From: Cucumis sativus | Lineage: Eukaryota > Streptophyta > Magnoliopsida > Cucurbitales > Cucurbitaceae | Length of the DNA stretch: 64,000 nt | Assembly (NCBI RefSeq): GCF_000004075.3 | Contig: NC_026655.2 | Span: forward strand, 26,707,489-26,771,488 | Direction of reading: 5' to 3' | In this document: piece after piece, positions 1 through 14,300 of the stretch | How the letters are laid out: every line of letters begins with the position of its first letter | Position numbering within the stretch: position 1 is the first letter of the stretch | Made by a program: the position numbers and the translations under genes | Notes under the pieces: generated by a model | Databases searched by the model: none | What the model saw: the letters and a program-made list of their open reading frames with translations, nothing else | Told to the model about the DNA's origin: nothing

Positions 1-2346
1 CCGGTGGGAAGGTGATTCCGGAACTTGAATTGAAGTGGAGAATTGAAAGAACAAAGACGAAGAGAGGATTGGTGTAAGAGTGTAATTGAAGAAGAAGCCG
101 CGAAAATGGTGAAATCAGAGAGAGCTGACAACGGGGAGTGAGCTGAGGGACCTAAATAAGTGATCTTTATTGTATTATGTTATTTTTTTCAAATCAAGTT
201 TGTAAACAATTTTTTAAAAAAAATACCCTTTTAACTAAACCAAACAGCACGATTTTTAGCTTTTTCCCGTGACCTAAAGAAAAACAACTTTAAACACTAT
301 CAATCCTAGAACGTCATTACTGAATGAAAACCATATTCCAAGCAATAGCATAAAATGTGTGTGCAACCGATCAAGGTCAGCAACCCGACGGAGGTAATCT
401 TGTCAAAAGCTAGCCAAGACAATGGAATTCAAAAAAGTAGCGGTGAACCAATAATCACATGAGATTTAGAGTTTTGGGACGACTAAGTTTGTATATACAC
501 ATTTTTTAAGTACAACAAGCAGCTTTATATGTTTCTATATGAAAAATTAAAACAAGGGGCTTTATATGTTTCTATATGAAAAATTAAAAACATTGAAAAT
601 TTGAAAGAAAAAAATCAAATTAGTTTGAAAATAAAATGTATAAAAAGAAACATCTAGCACCTTCATCTCCTAAAGTCTTTAGGTTTCACAACCAACGTTC
701 TAATCACATCTATAAAAATAATGAGTATCTGACCATATTGGGTGCAATTTGGGGACGGCAAAAATAGACATCATATGTGAATGCTTTTGTCAAAAATCTT
801 ATTATTTACGTTTTTTTCCTACTTTGATATTTCTTCCCATTTTTATTTTTTAAACTCTACCATTTTAGTAGTGTCGAAATGGTAAAGTATTGTAATTTTA
901 TTCAATAATAATACTAAATAAATATCTATTAAGTTTTCAACTATCGGACAAAAAAAATGTTAAATGACTTAATTTTTGGATAAAAAAATGTTAGAATTTA
1001 GATGAATTATCAAAATGTACTTGCACGTACGAAAAAAATACTATCTCGTTCTTGTTCGTCTCACTTCTCTCTTTTTTTTCCCTCACAAGTCACTACTCTT
1101 TGTTTGTTTGTTGCTTAGTCTCAATTTTAACCACTCTCGTTTTGTCTCAATTTTGATCTCTCATGCTCTCTCTTCGTTTCTTCACTCACTAAATCACTTC
1201 TCTCTATCGCTCTTGTTTAGTTAATTGTGATGCAATTGCTCACATGCATTTGTCATGCCAAAAAGAAGAAAACGTGTAGAGGAACAAAAATAAGGAGATA
1301 GACGAAAAAGCACTAGAGAAGAAGAGATAAAAGATTTAAAAAGAGATGAAAGATTTAGAAAAATCAAGAAAGGAAGGAGAATACAATAACTCTGTGGTCA
1401 TAACATCAACAAAAAGGCATTTTGAACCTTTCAAATTAGATTCTCTTACAATTTTCTCTTGAATTCCCACAAGCCACAATTTCAACTACGAAAACGTGAA
1501 TTGCAAGTTTATTACGTGAATTTTGAAGTTTGTGTCTAAATATCTTTGAGCTAATAATTTTCACCCTTCTCATTGTTTGTTGATTAAACTCTAAACTTTA
1601 GAAATATTTGATAGATCTTTAAAGTTTTGTTTTTATTAACTAAAAGAATTAGTACATCTTTAAATTATTATTTTTTTTACAATTTTGAAAAAGGTAAATA
1701 ATAACAAAAAAATTAAAAGAGCTAATGATCTACTAGACATTTTCTAAGACTTCATTAGATCATGAAATTACTTGAGAGCTTAAATTGACGAGTGAAGCAA
1801 AATTTAATATTATATCAACACTTTAAGTTTTAGCATTCTCTTTCATTCGTGGGCTTAAAATATGTAAAAGATCCAATAAGTAAAAATAAATAGTAATTTG
1901 GAAGGAAATAACGTTATATGAGTTTGTTGAATATTAGAGTTGTAATTAACCTAAAAATTTTAGCTAATGAAGGAAGGAATTTAATATTATATCAGCACTT
2001 TCACCTTCACCGAGTATCTTTAAAATTCAGACAACAAATCAACACAAACCTAAAGTTTTGGAACTAAACTTAGAAATTTAACACCAAAAACATGTGATAT
2101 ATGTGTATCATCAGATTATAGGCATAGCCTTTGCCTGTTCATGGACTGTATACTCAGCAACATATAAAGTACATAAAATCGCTGAAACAAAAGGCTCTCC
2201 TAACATCCAAACATTTGAAGGTTGAGATGACTCTACAAAACATTCTAAAGGATCAATTTCATGAACAGTTGAAAAAAAAGAGAGATTATTGAACAAAAAG
2301 TTAAAAGTTTCAGTGATTAATATTGCAGAAAACTGTGTATGTTGTT
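1..2346. other. Left edge and CNX1 downstream spacer
   Basis: No gene is supported here. Bases 1 to about 150 are less AT-rich than the rest and, read on the minus strand, are CT-rich with no ATG. That is how a 5' leader of a minus-strand gene lying beyond the left edge could look, but this is only a guess. Bases 1050-1220 are pyrimidine-rich and give a meaningless plus-strand ORF. A 27-bp unit is repeated in tandem at about 532-585. The last 250 bases before 2347 are probably the CNX1 3' UTR. Confidence 0.4.
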
Positions 2347-5300
2347 TTAGTGAGAACAGGAGCATCCAGTTTCACTTATACCTTCAGAAGCCAGCTTATA
2401 ACTCTGATCCCAAATGTTTGTTGGTGTTGCTTCAGCATGAGGAACGTGACGAGGATGTTTCTCTCTTTTGTCCCCTTTCATTTGTTTCAATGCATGTTTA
2501 AGGCTAGGCAATAAGGCCTCCATACACTCTGCTGCGGCGTTGGGATTTCCGGGCATGTTGATAATCTGAAGAAGAGTAACATGAGAGAGAGATGCCATTG
2601 TCGTGTACTCAAAGATAACTAGTGATAGATCTAGAACTTTTATGTTAAAAGTACAATTTCGTGTTAATATAGTTTAGAATGCATTGTTGAATTGTCTATG
2701 AGGAGACTGGTTGCAGCAGAAAGGCTGGCAGAATGAAGCTGGTGATGAGGAAGAGAGAATTAGAAACTTTTTATGAGCCAAATGAAATGGATAGGTGGTG
2801 AAAATCAATTTGAAATATTGTTACTTGTTATTTAGAAGAAATCAGGTCTCAAATTAGTTGATTTAACCACAAAAGTGTGGTTTGTTCTTCCAAATGGGTT
2901 TGGAATTTCCCTCGAGATGATAGCAAATTATTGGTTTGAGTAAAGATGGCTGATTCCCTTTCAGACGGTTGGCAAATATTGTTTGGCACCTCCATTTCGA
3001 GATAAAAAGCTGTTAAGCAAGCTGTTATTTTCATCACTACAGAATATTTGGTTGAAAGGAACAGAGATCTGGTGACACTGCATCATGGTGACTAATTGTG
3101 ATTCCTTCCATCCAAAGGCACCAGTCTTGTACTGCCGTGTTTCACGGTTGTTCAGTGGGATATTTGGCTGGAAAAAAACTAGGATCTTAAAGCAAAAGTC
3201 TATTGATTGCGATACATTGTAGGATTTTCTGGGCTTGTATTGGCCTACTCTTTCTCCTCTTTTATGTAGCGTGATTCTATACTTACTAACACTAATTGGG
3301 GTACATTTTCGTGTTCTAGTGGCTTATCACTTCTTCAATGAAAAGTGGTCATTTACTCTGAAAAAATCTAAACAGAAATATGAAAAGAAAATTGTTGGCG
3401 TTACCAGGGTTGATCCTCTAATCCCAGCTGCAGATCGTGAGAGCACAGCGAATGGTGTAACCTATCACAACAGGTTCAGATTAGAATAAGACCAATCACA
3501 ATTACTGTGCAAAATAAAGGTATGATAGAAGAATCATCAGACAACAATATGCAGCAGAGACTAAATATCTACCTTAAGGCTTTCTTGCATCATAACATAT
3601 AATAGACCAGGGGTCTCTTTATGCAATAATGGTTTGGTTGCTTCAGGCGTCACATCTCTTGGGGAAAATCCAGTTCCACCTAGACGGAGATTGATTTTTT
3701 TTAAAAAAGAGAAAAATAAAGAGAACTGGACAAAAAATTGCACCTCCTGAGCGGGGGAAGATTAAATTTGGTGAGTATTACCAAGTGTTAGAATAAGATC
3801 GACTTTGTCAATGTCACACCATTTCACAAGAACGTCCTGAATTTTACTGACATCGTCTGAGACAACAGCTGTTGCAACAACACTGACCCCTCCTAATTTT
3901 TCTGATGAGGCTTGAACAATTGAAACGGCCCTTGGTCCACTATATGAAAGAAAAGGATATTTTGTCAAGGCCTTCATGCCCAATGGTGAAAGCACAGCAA
4001 TTTCAAGAATTTCACTTGCATACATGTGTCAATTGAGGATTTAACATGATGTAAGAGCATGAGGTCTTATTTAATGTACGACTTGTGGATAATTGTTCTG
4101 CAGAAAGTTGATTCTTGTTGCCTATATTATCCAACTCTTAGGAGCTGAGAGATAAGGGATGGTAATTTAGTAGCCTCTATACGCTGATTGTTATTCCATG
4201 AACGAAGGAACATTTTTAATGCTTTGAGCTTCATCATCAATCCATGTTCACGCCAACCAGCAGCCCTACAGTTTGTCCACCAAGTTTCCACATGTGGCTG
4301 AAAGGATGGAGTAGAGAGCCAAGAATTCTCAAATCCGAAAGTTTATGGACCCCAATCAATCACCTCCAGCCATAGCAAGAGGAAAATGATACGAAATGAC
4401 ACTATCTAATTGATGAACCTAAAAGGATCCAAATTTAGTAGCACAAATGTCAGTAACCAAAAGATGATCAGTTAAGGAGGCATATTGGGTGAGTCCAAAG
4501 CTAGACCACGTGTAGGTTGCATTTTTCATAGGCACGTCCCTCAAATGATAATTATCGATACTGGTTGAAAAGCCGCATGTTATTTGTAACAGATTGATCA
4601 TGCAATGAGAAAGCCCTTTCTCTTCAATGGCCTTGACAACCATTTCATCCCAAAAAAAGCAAAAAAGAAAAAGAAAAAAAATCAAGAAGAGAAAATTGCT
4701 AAACGAGGATCCAATCCAATCACATCAGTCACCAAGCACTTGTGCAATGAGGACTCTGTATAGAGGCCGTCTTATAAGTTAACGGGGAAAAAACAACAAG
4801 CCAACTAAACTTGATGTAGCCATAAGAATTGAGAAATATTGAGAGCCCATCTCTACTTCAATTAGTTTAACCCATATGAACATCTAGGTTTTATGCTTAA
4901 TGGAGTTGATGTATTTCCAAAGCACCAGTTTTAATGTTATACAAATGATACATATAAAACGATCTTTAAAAGAGAACATTTCTAACTATATCCTTCTGAA
5001 AGGGCTCTCTTTCTCACACAACCTACTGTAAGGTGACATTCCAAAATTACGCCTATCCCTGCTCTTGCTAACTCCCCATATTAATAACAAACTCGCCTAA
5101 GCAAACTGCCAAGTAATTATAATTATCCCTCTATTGATATCCTGATAACATTCCCAATACTTCCCCAAGTAACAATCTAGTGAAACAAAACCAACAATAC
5201 ATGCAAAACTTTCAAGAATAAGAAAATGGAAACCCCTTTGTCCAATACTCGGAATCCTAGATTATTTCGTAGATGTTGTGGCAAAGCATTTAATATTTTC

Positions 5301-8300
5301 CTTTTCCCTTCTAAAGGAGGAAAAATACAATAACAGCTTTGCTCATTTTTATTTAGCATCAATATAGTGGCCTCTAAGAAACAAGCATTCAAAGAGGAGT
5401 ATCCAGATGCAAAATATTTAAGACACTAGATTTCCTAAGCAATAAATAAAAATAAAAATAATATATATGAATCGGAATGACGAAGGGTTGAATCTCAGTA
5501 GATCATAGCAGCCTTGAATATATATATAAGAGAAAAAAAACCAACAGACATAGTCACCAACTTCTATGTCAAATAATTACCTGTTGCTTTTTTTCAGATG
5601 TAAGAACTTAAATATTGTTGCAGAACAATTACCATCTATACAAAATTGAATGAGGGAACACATATATTAAGTCTCTCTTCTTTCTTAAAAAAAAATTAGT
5701 TAATAGAAGAATTAAGGCAATAATACCAAATGTTTGGGTTTTCGGCATAAGAAAATGTGAGTACTAATGGAATATGGAAGTATTTCGGCAATATTAGTTC
5801 CCCCACAAAAACCTAGGTTTTTTTCAGTTGGCGCTCTTTAGTAAGACTAAGGCTTTTTGAGATTATGTACCACAAACCCTCTACATCAAGCAAAGTGTCG
5901 GTGTTAGATACATGTCAGAGGACATGCTCCAGACCAACATGCCAACTTATGAGTCTAGTACTAATATGGGAAAAAAGAGCATGCGGTGATAAAAGAACAC
6001 GTTGGCATAAATTTTGACAATAATTAAAATTAAAAACAAAACAAAAAAACAAGCCTCAACCCATTCAGTCTGAGACCAACTTTAAAGTCCCACCTAATAA
6101 TAATTTAAGACAAAAGAAAAAAAAAAAAGTAAAAAAGAAATTAAAAGTTCAAAAAGAAAATGAAAACCAAACTACCCTTCCCTTCCTTCTATGCAATTCA
6201 CAACGGAGTTTGGAAATACCTGCAACCACCACCGCCAATCTCGTTCACCACCAATGCCAATGCTTTATATGTTAAATTTACATATATGATATATCTGAAA
6301 AAATTGTGTCTCCAATGTTCTCGTGTACTAATTTTCTTTAGAAAATAACGTATTGTTGTGTCCCATCATATCTATCTTTTTGCTTCTCAGTTTTGAAGAG
6401 TTTTTTGGGAACTTTTTGCTAGGATTTTTGAATTGAAAGCTCAAAGCATATGATTCTTAAGAACAAGACAATCTGCCAAGGTGCAACCAAAAGAGGACTC
6501 CTAATCCCTCTAGCAAAAGAACCAATATAGAACACTAAGACAAAAGAATTGCCAACAATGAGGAAAAATGATTGTGAAATGTAATACCTTCGATCAGGAC
6601 CAGCCCCAGATGCAACAGTATCGCTCACCGTAAGAATAGCTACTTTGGACACAATATCTTGAACCTGACTGCTAATGTTTTTGGATATATTACTTTTCAG
6701 AAAGACTGTTGAATCAAATGATAAGGAGTTGGCATAATCAGCAATACTGCTTATGTCAGAAATAACAATAGCCGATACAGAAGTTCCAGCAGGTATAGGA
6801 TTTCCTGTTGGTGGCAATTCCAACAAAGCATTGGCAGATTTCAAATTCAAAAGTCTGCTGCTCACCTGATGACCAGTACTCTCCGCAGAGAAACTGATCC
6901 AAACAACAGTAATGTCAAATGAATAACATATAAAGGATATTCAAGAAAGTTAAAATGCAACAGAGAGAGACAAGTTGCAATGGGTCCTATCGAGTGTAGA
7001 TAGAACAATGAATCAGATTTACCCCAACTACTTACCCAGGATTTCCTGACCCGTCATTATCTTTCCACTTGATAATTGCACAATGAAACAGTGGTCGAAT
7101 AGGATCTGACTTTATTGGCTCTGAAAGACGTACTCGCACTCTGGATTTATAGAGAAACAAGGAAAACAAGTATAAAAGAATTAAAAGAGATACGGTAAAA
7201 AATGAAAGAGAAGGACAAGATTTGATCTTTCAGCTACCTTAGAAGATGAGGATTTTCCCATCCACCAAGTCGGCGGATGGCAGGGACTACAAATAGTTGG
7301 AAACAAACTAAAGAGCTCACAGGATTTCCAGGCAACCCAAATGCAAGGATCTGATTTGATTCCTTCTTTTCTGTGTTCTCTGGTTTAATCTCTACAAAAG
7401 TCACAGGTTTTCCCGGCCTCATGAAGACCTGAAAAGACATTTTCAATTCCATGAACAAAACTACAGAGAATTGGGACAACCGAGTGAAAGCATTTCAAGA
7501 ACCATCTGCATACCGCATTAAAATATACAACCCCTTTCTTAGCAAGTAATGGCTTGACATAATCCCTATCTCCCATTGAAACACCACCAGAAGTCAGAAG
7601 GATATTAGCTCCAGCAGAAAATGCATTTTCCAAGATCTTCTCAAGCTCGCCTTCATCATCTCTAGCAATACCAAGGTCAATGATTTTGCATTGGTGTTGA
7701 ACAGCAGCAGCAAGTAACATAGCACGGTTTGAATCCCTAATCTACACAATTTATTTTAACAAATAAAAATTTTATAAAATTAAATAACATACATTAACTC
7801 ATCAAATGAGAAGTTGAATGATGAGAGAGTATGTGACTAAGTACCTCACAATGTATAATATGGAATTATTTTATCAGGTAAAACACCAAACTTGAAAAAG
7901 TAACTAGATGGGTATGAAAGCCCGATACACAAATGCCAAATATACAAGAGGCAGCAAAGTATGTTCCATAATACCTGCCCACGACCCAGACATTCAGTCT
8001 GTGGCTCTACAAGTTCATCCCCTGTAGAAAGAACAGCAACTACTGGAGTAGGATACACCTACAAGACAACGTTAAAAGTAAATCAGAAAGGAGATGGATG
8101 AGAGAATACATGACTAAAAACAAAATATATTGGAAATTATAATACCTTTACTGTCATGACACCCACGGTAGCAAGCAGGCCAATTTCTGAAGAACCTATT
8201 TTATCACCAGCTTTTAAAACAAGAGCATCCTTCTCGATATCACATCCCTGGGAACACAGTGTCATCAGCTATTAACGTTTAAATAGTAAATAAAGCCACA

Positions 8301-11300
8301 AGTCTAATAACCAAGTCTAGTATAAGCCATGCCCACAAGACATGAAAAAAAAAATCACTTTCTAGTAAAGATATTTGCATCAGTATGGCCTCGCCTAACA
8401 AAAAGTGAAAAAAAGTAGGAAAGTAAAAAACTACTGTCTAAATTCCTCTGAATAGTATAAGACACGTGAGGTAGTAATAAAAAAATAATGGGGAGTTTAG
8501 ATACATCAAATCCCCCACATTGAATAAATTGCATCTAAGCTTCAGTCCTCATGGAACATAATTCTCACTATATTAAGATTTTAACAGGCACAAAAATTCA
8601 TGTTCAAACAATAATCAATCCAAAAATATGGCCTAATAAGTAATAACATATTGACCTAGATCAGCGTTTACCAACATACCATAGCCCAAAGAGGAAAAAA
8701 AGGCAGATAAACGAACAAATAAATGATTGACTTCATGAACCAAACTGTGATTTAAAGTCTTGCTGCCTCCGTTCATAAGCCTCCTAAAGATCCAATCACA
8801 GGATAACCATTACAGGTCAAAAAAGAAGGTGTAGAATCTGGTTGAAGTACTTCAATATTTTTCTCCTTAAGAAATGCTTTAAAATATTTTTCAACTTGAA
8901 TCAGATGAACAAAAGAGCATCCATGTACAAACGGAACATTTATTTATTTATTTATCAAGAATAGCATTGCAGTCTACATTGGTAACTTTATCCCTATAAA
9001 TAATCATTTGGGTTGGACGGAACCGAACTAACCCAAATTAAAGATAAAAGTGTTAAAAGCGGTAAAGAAAATGAACACCGAGTTACGTGGAAACCGAGTA
9101 CCGGAAAAACCCACGATCTGACTTTCTTCTTAATTTCTCATATTAACAAAAGATACAAAGGGAAAAATAAATAGACAACAAGCTTATGATAAAAGAGGAA
9201 AGAAAATTAGGGTAAATCCTTCCTTGGACCAAGCCTACTAATTCTAACACTCCCCTCCAAGTTAGGATGTCAATATCAGTGAAACCCAATTTGCTAACAC
9301 GTGAGTCAAAACTTAGTCACTTGGTGAGAACATCAGCAACTTGTTGGCTCGAGGGGATGTAAGGAATGCATATGGTACCATTGTCCAGTCATTCTTCAAT
9401 GAAGTGTCAATCAATCTCCACATGTTTAGTTCTATCATGTTAAACTGGATTGTTGGCAATGCTAATACCTGCCTTATCATCGCAGAATAATTTCATCAGC
9501 ACCTCACAGTCCTAATGAAGGTCAGATAAAACTTTCTGAAGCCAAATTTTCTCACATATCCCCAAACTCATGGCCCTGTACTCAACTTCAGCAATGTTTT
9601 TGGCCACAAGCCCTTGCCTCTTACTCCTCTAGGTTATGAGATTGCCCCATACAAAGGTACAATAGCTGGAGGTGGATTTCATGTCAACAACGGACCCTTC
9701 CCAATCAGTATCAGTATAAGCCTCAATAGCTCTCCTATCGGTCTTCCTAAACATCAACTCTTTACCAGGAGTTATTTAAGTACCTCAGGATTCTGTTAAC
9801 TGCCTCCATGTGTTCCTCAGAAGGAGCATGCATGAACTAGCTAATGATACTCATAGCATAGAAGATATTTGGTCTAGTATGTGACAAGTAAATCAACATT
9901 TCCACGAGGCGCTGATATTTTTTCTTTCTCAACTGGAACTTTATCACCTTAATTTTTCAGCTTAGTTGAATTCAATAAGAGTCTCAGTAGATACTGATTG
10001 ACATCCCAGCATATCTGTCTCAATCAACAAATCAAAGGTATACTTCCTTTGAGATACGGAGATACCTTCTTTTGATCTAGGTACCTACATCCAAAGGAAA
10101 TACTTCAAATTCCCCAAGTCTTTAATTTCAAACTCATCACCCATCTACTTTTTCAATTGGATGATTTCAGCGGTGTCATCCCCAGTTAAAACTATGTCAT
10201 CAACATAAATAATCAACACGGTGATCTTCCCAGTTTTGGAGACTTCTGTAAACAATGTGTGATCTAATGTACCCTTGGGACTTGACAAAGGTAGTAACCC
10301 TATCAAACTATGCTCTCGGTGCTTGTTTTAGCCCATACAATGATTTTTGAAGTTTACAAACCCGATGATCAAATTAGGGGTGGGGGCTCATATAGACTTC
10401 CTCTTCCAAGTCTCCATTCAAGAACGATTCTTAACATCAAGCTAATATAAAGGTCAATCTTTACTCACAACAACAAATAACAGGACTCCAATGATATTTA
10501 GTTTTGCAACTGGAAAAAAAAGTTTCTGAATAATTGACCCCATAGATCTGAATAAACCCTTTTGCAACTAACCTGGCCTTGTGTCTGTCAAGAGTTCCAT
10601 CTGCGTTGTATTTGAGTGTGAACACTCATTTACATCTCACAGTTTTATGTCACTTAGAAAGAGTACAAATCTCCCAAGTCTTATTCTTTTCAAAAGCTCT
10701 CATCTCTTCCATAACAGCAGTTTTCCACTCAGGGCACTCTAAAGCAATGTGCACATTTTTAAGTATCACGACAAAGTCAAGGCTGGCTGTGAAGGCTCTA
10801 AAATGTGGAGAAAGACTCTCTATGAATATAGGTTGTACACCCAAACACAAGAAGGAAGACCTCAGAAGTAAGGTGGGTGGAGGGATACGACTCCTTGAGA
10901 CAATCTAAGGGCGTCTGAAGGTGGAGGACACAAGAGGGCATCCTATTAATGAGATAAGTTGCAGTAAGAACACCATCTTCCCACAGATAAGAAGGATGGG
11001 AAGTAGAAAGCATAATGGAACGGGCTAATTCCAAAAGGTGACAGTTTTTCCACTCGTTTTTGCATTGAATTGTGTCTCTACAATGCGATAGAAGTTCTGG
11101 AAAATGGAGGAAACCTCGAGTTTATCAGTGATAAGGAAGACCCAAGTAAGACGGGTATGATCATCAATAAAGGTCACAAACCACTGTTTCCCAGAGGAGG
11201 CAATGACCTTTGAGGGACCCCAAACGTCACTATGGATAAGGGTGAACGATTGGGTTGGTTTATATGACTGTGAGAGGAAGGAAACCTAATGTTGTTTGGT

Positions 11301-14300
11301 CCGCATACACACATCACAAGATAAAGAGGAGACATCAATTTTAGAGAAGAGATGGAAAAATAAATACTTCATATATTTAAAGTTTGGGTGACCCAACTAG
11401 AAATGCCACAACATACAATCTTGTTCAGAAATATTAAAATATAAAGACTAACTAGTCCTAGAGCTACTACTAGCGAAGGTATCATCGTCAAGGAGATAGA
11501 GTCTCCTGCTATGTCGGGCAGTGCAAACACCCTCATCGAGCTCAAGTCTTGAAAAGAAACAAAATCAGATAAGAAAGTAGCTTTGCAGTTCAGCTTACGA
11601 GTGTTATTGCTTATAGATAGCAAATTATAGGAAATCTTAGGCACATGTAACACATTCTGGAGGGATAACCCTTTAAAGGGAAAATTTTGCCCCTTCCCAG
11701 CAATTGGAGCTAAAGAACCATCAGCTATTTTGATCTTTTCATTACCAACACATAGAATATAAGAAACAAAATTCTGAGAAGAACCTGTCAAATGATCTAT
11801 AACACCCGAGTCCAGGATCCAGGGATTCTTCCAATCGACACTGATAAGATTAAGGGACTAAGGCATACTTAACTGAGTAAAAGCTCCTAAAGTGGAGGGT
11901 GGACTGGGACCGTTCTGGTTTACAATAGGGCCAGATGGTTGAGAGGTTCCAGTAGACTCACTCATACAAGCACACCCTGAGTTATGTTTATCATTTGAGG
12001 AACGTTTCTTACCTCTTGGAGGACGACCATGAAGTTTCCAACACTAATCCTTAGTGGGCCACTATTTCTTGCAATGCTCACAGATAGAGATCGGTTTCCC
12101 GCTCTTCTTCTCACTATCATGGGTTGAGGATCTAGCATTGAAGGCAGCAGAGTTAGTAGCAAGAGTAGTCAGAATACTCCCGACATTCGTATGGTTTTCT
12201 TCAAAATGGACTTCACAACCCACTTCTATTGAGAAAAGTGATCTCTGGCCAAGTATACAGCCACAAACAATGTCAAACTTGGAATTGAAACTGGCAAGGA
12301 AGTCATATTGTATGCCATCATTCGGAGTTTCTGATGTTGTCTCTCTGCACATGACCATCTCTTGCTAGAGTAGAGAGAGTATACACGTAGGAGGTTAAAT
12401 CCATAGTTCCTCTCTTGCAATTATGGACTTGTTTCCTCAGTGTATACAGACGAGAGGCAGTTCGTAAACCTAGGGCGGCGGCGGCGGCGTGTGGATGTGC
12501 GGCTGACCAAAAAGGTATGTGGTTGGACTTGGGAAAACAGATGAGAGTAAGTCGGCTGAACGGCGAAGGAATTGGACGACGCACATGAGCGAACAGCTAA
12601 GGCTCATGCAATTGGTTTCCTTCACTAGGCTACGCGGCTAACTTCAAGGGTGGACCCATTGTGATCCTCGACGTCTTCTGAAGCTGGTGGAGCAGCTTTT
12701 CCACGGCAGTGACTGTGGCATCAACGATAGCGGCAGTAGCAGCAATCTTGTCTGTCTCTATTTGGGTTTCATCTATCGTGTCTAGGGTTTCGTCTTTACC
12801 CCGCTCTAATACCATGTTAAAAGTGGTAAAGAAAATAAACACTGAGTTACAAGAAAACCCGAGTACCAAGAGAAAAACCACGATCTACTTATTAATTTCT
12901 CTTATTAACACAAGATACAAAGGAAAAAATAAATAGACAATAAGCTTATGATAAAAAAAAAGAAAGGAAATTAGGGTAAATCTTTCTTTAGGCCAAGCTC
13001 ATTGATTCTAACAAAAAGAAATACAGTTTGTTTGTATTATGATAATAAAATTACTAATACATATTTTTCTGATTGCATTCCACTCATTGAGATTATTTAA
13101 CTCTCCAATAATTCCTAGAAAATTATTGGCTCAAATACTTGAAGTTTAGTCCTTCATAATGTAAAAGTTGACATAGAACTCTAATTTCATTCAATGTATG
13201 AAAATATATGAATACAATTTTGTAGTTGTTTCACATTTCTTTTTTTTTTTTAAACGGAAACAAGCCTCTTTATTAATGATAATGAGAATAAAACTCAAAG
13301 TACAACAGCATTATACTAAGGGCAAAAAGAACTAAGGAAAAATACAAGCTAAAACTTAAACAAAGACTATACTCGGGCAACATAAATATGGTGGAAATCT
13401 AAAAACAAACCTGAACAGAAAATAACAAGCTAATCAAAGCCACTCAAAGACAATACATCAATAGAAAGCTAAATACCAAGCAAAATTTAAACTCTCTCAG
13501 AATTAGTCACTCAAATCTAAAATTTTACACACCCAAATCTTCAAGATGAAAGGACAGATAAATCTAAGAAGATGCAACCAGCTGCTTCAAAACTGTCTTG
13601 CCAATTCAATCCAGTGCCCAGAGGAACTCGAGGAAGTCTACCAGACCACAAAATCTTGCCAGCACTGCCTTCAACACATTACTCTAGTTGTCAAAGAGAA
13701 ATCTGCTTTAGGAATGTCAGACTCTCAAAATACCTTCATCCCACCTTGTAAGAATGCCCTTGAAACGCTTTAAAGCTTACAGCAAAAGTCCAGCCAACAT
13801 CTTTTGAGCTCTAGATGCTTAGAAGCTGTCTCTTCTAGATTCCAGAATTAGTACAATGTCCTGATTAATTTCTTTAGTAATCTTTTAATATCAGCCACCT
13901 TAATTTTTGTCCAAGTCCTCGCGTAATTCAAAAGCTAATCTTCATTTTTCAACCCTGAAGGATATCCACTGAATGACCTGTTTTCCTTTGGATTAGGCTA
14001 AGGAGATTTCACAGGCCTCCAATATGGAATGCAATTTTTGAGGTATGTTTTTCTTTTCCAGTGGAGTAAAGGGGAAGCTCTCCTTAATGGAACGTAATTG
14101 AACCTCTTTAGTTCGGAATAAATACCTAAAGCCTTGTTCATATCGTCCAGCATTTCATCTGTATTTCCTATATCCTCGTCGCCGTCTTCTCTTTCCAGTT
14201 CTTCACTGCTTACACTTGCCAATGACTCTTCATCAATGTCTTTCAGATCTTTATGAGAAGTTGTATGAAAAGTGCAATGTATTACTCGCACATTTCGTTT

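Larger units (their letters stand above)
9051..13013 (-). mobile_element. Degenerate Ty1/copia LTR retrotransposon inserted in CNX1 intron 3
   Basis: The element runs from TG at 9051 to CA at 13013 (3963 bp) and is flanked on both sides by AAAAG (9046-9050 and 13014-13018), a perfect 5-bp target duplication. It has two 199-bp LTRs, a primer-binding site matching the 3' end of initiator methionine tRNA, and a polypurine tract. Order on the minus strand is gag, integrase, reverse transcriptase, RNase H, which is the copia order. All coding parts carry stops or frameshifts and the element is shorter than the usual 5 kb or so, so it cannot move by itself. The LTRs differ by roughly 25 bases by eye, so the insertion is old. 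It has the same transcriptional orientation as CNX1. Confidence 0.95.

Noticed and set aside
1015..1224. 69-codon plus-strand ORF
   Set aside because: A low-complexity CT-rich stretch giving Leu/Ser/Phe only, with no homology signal.
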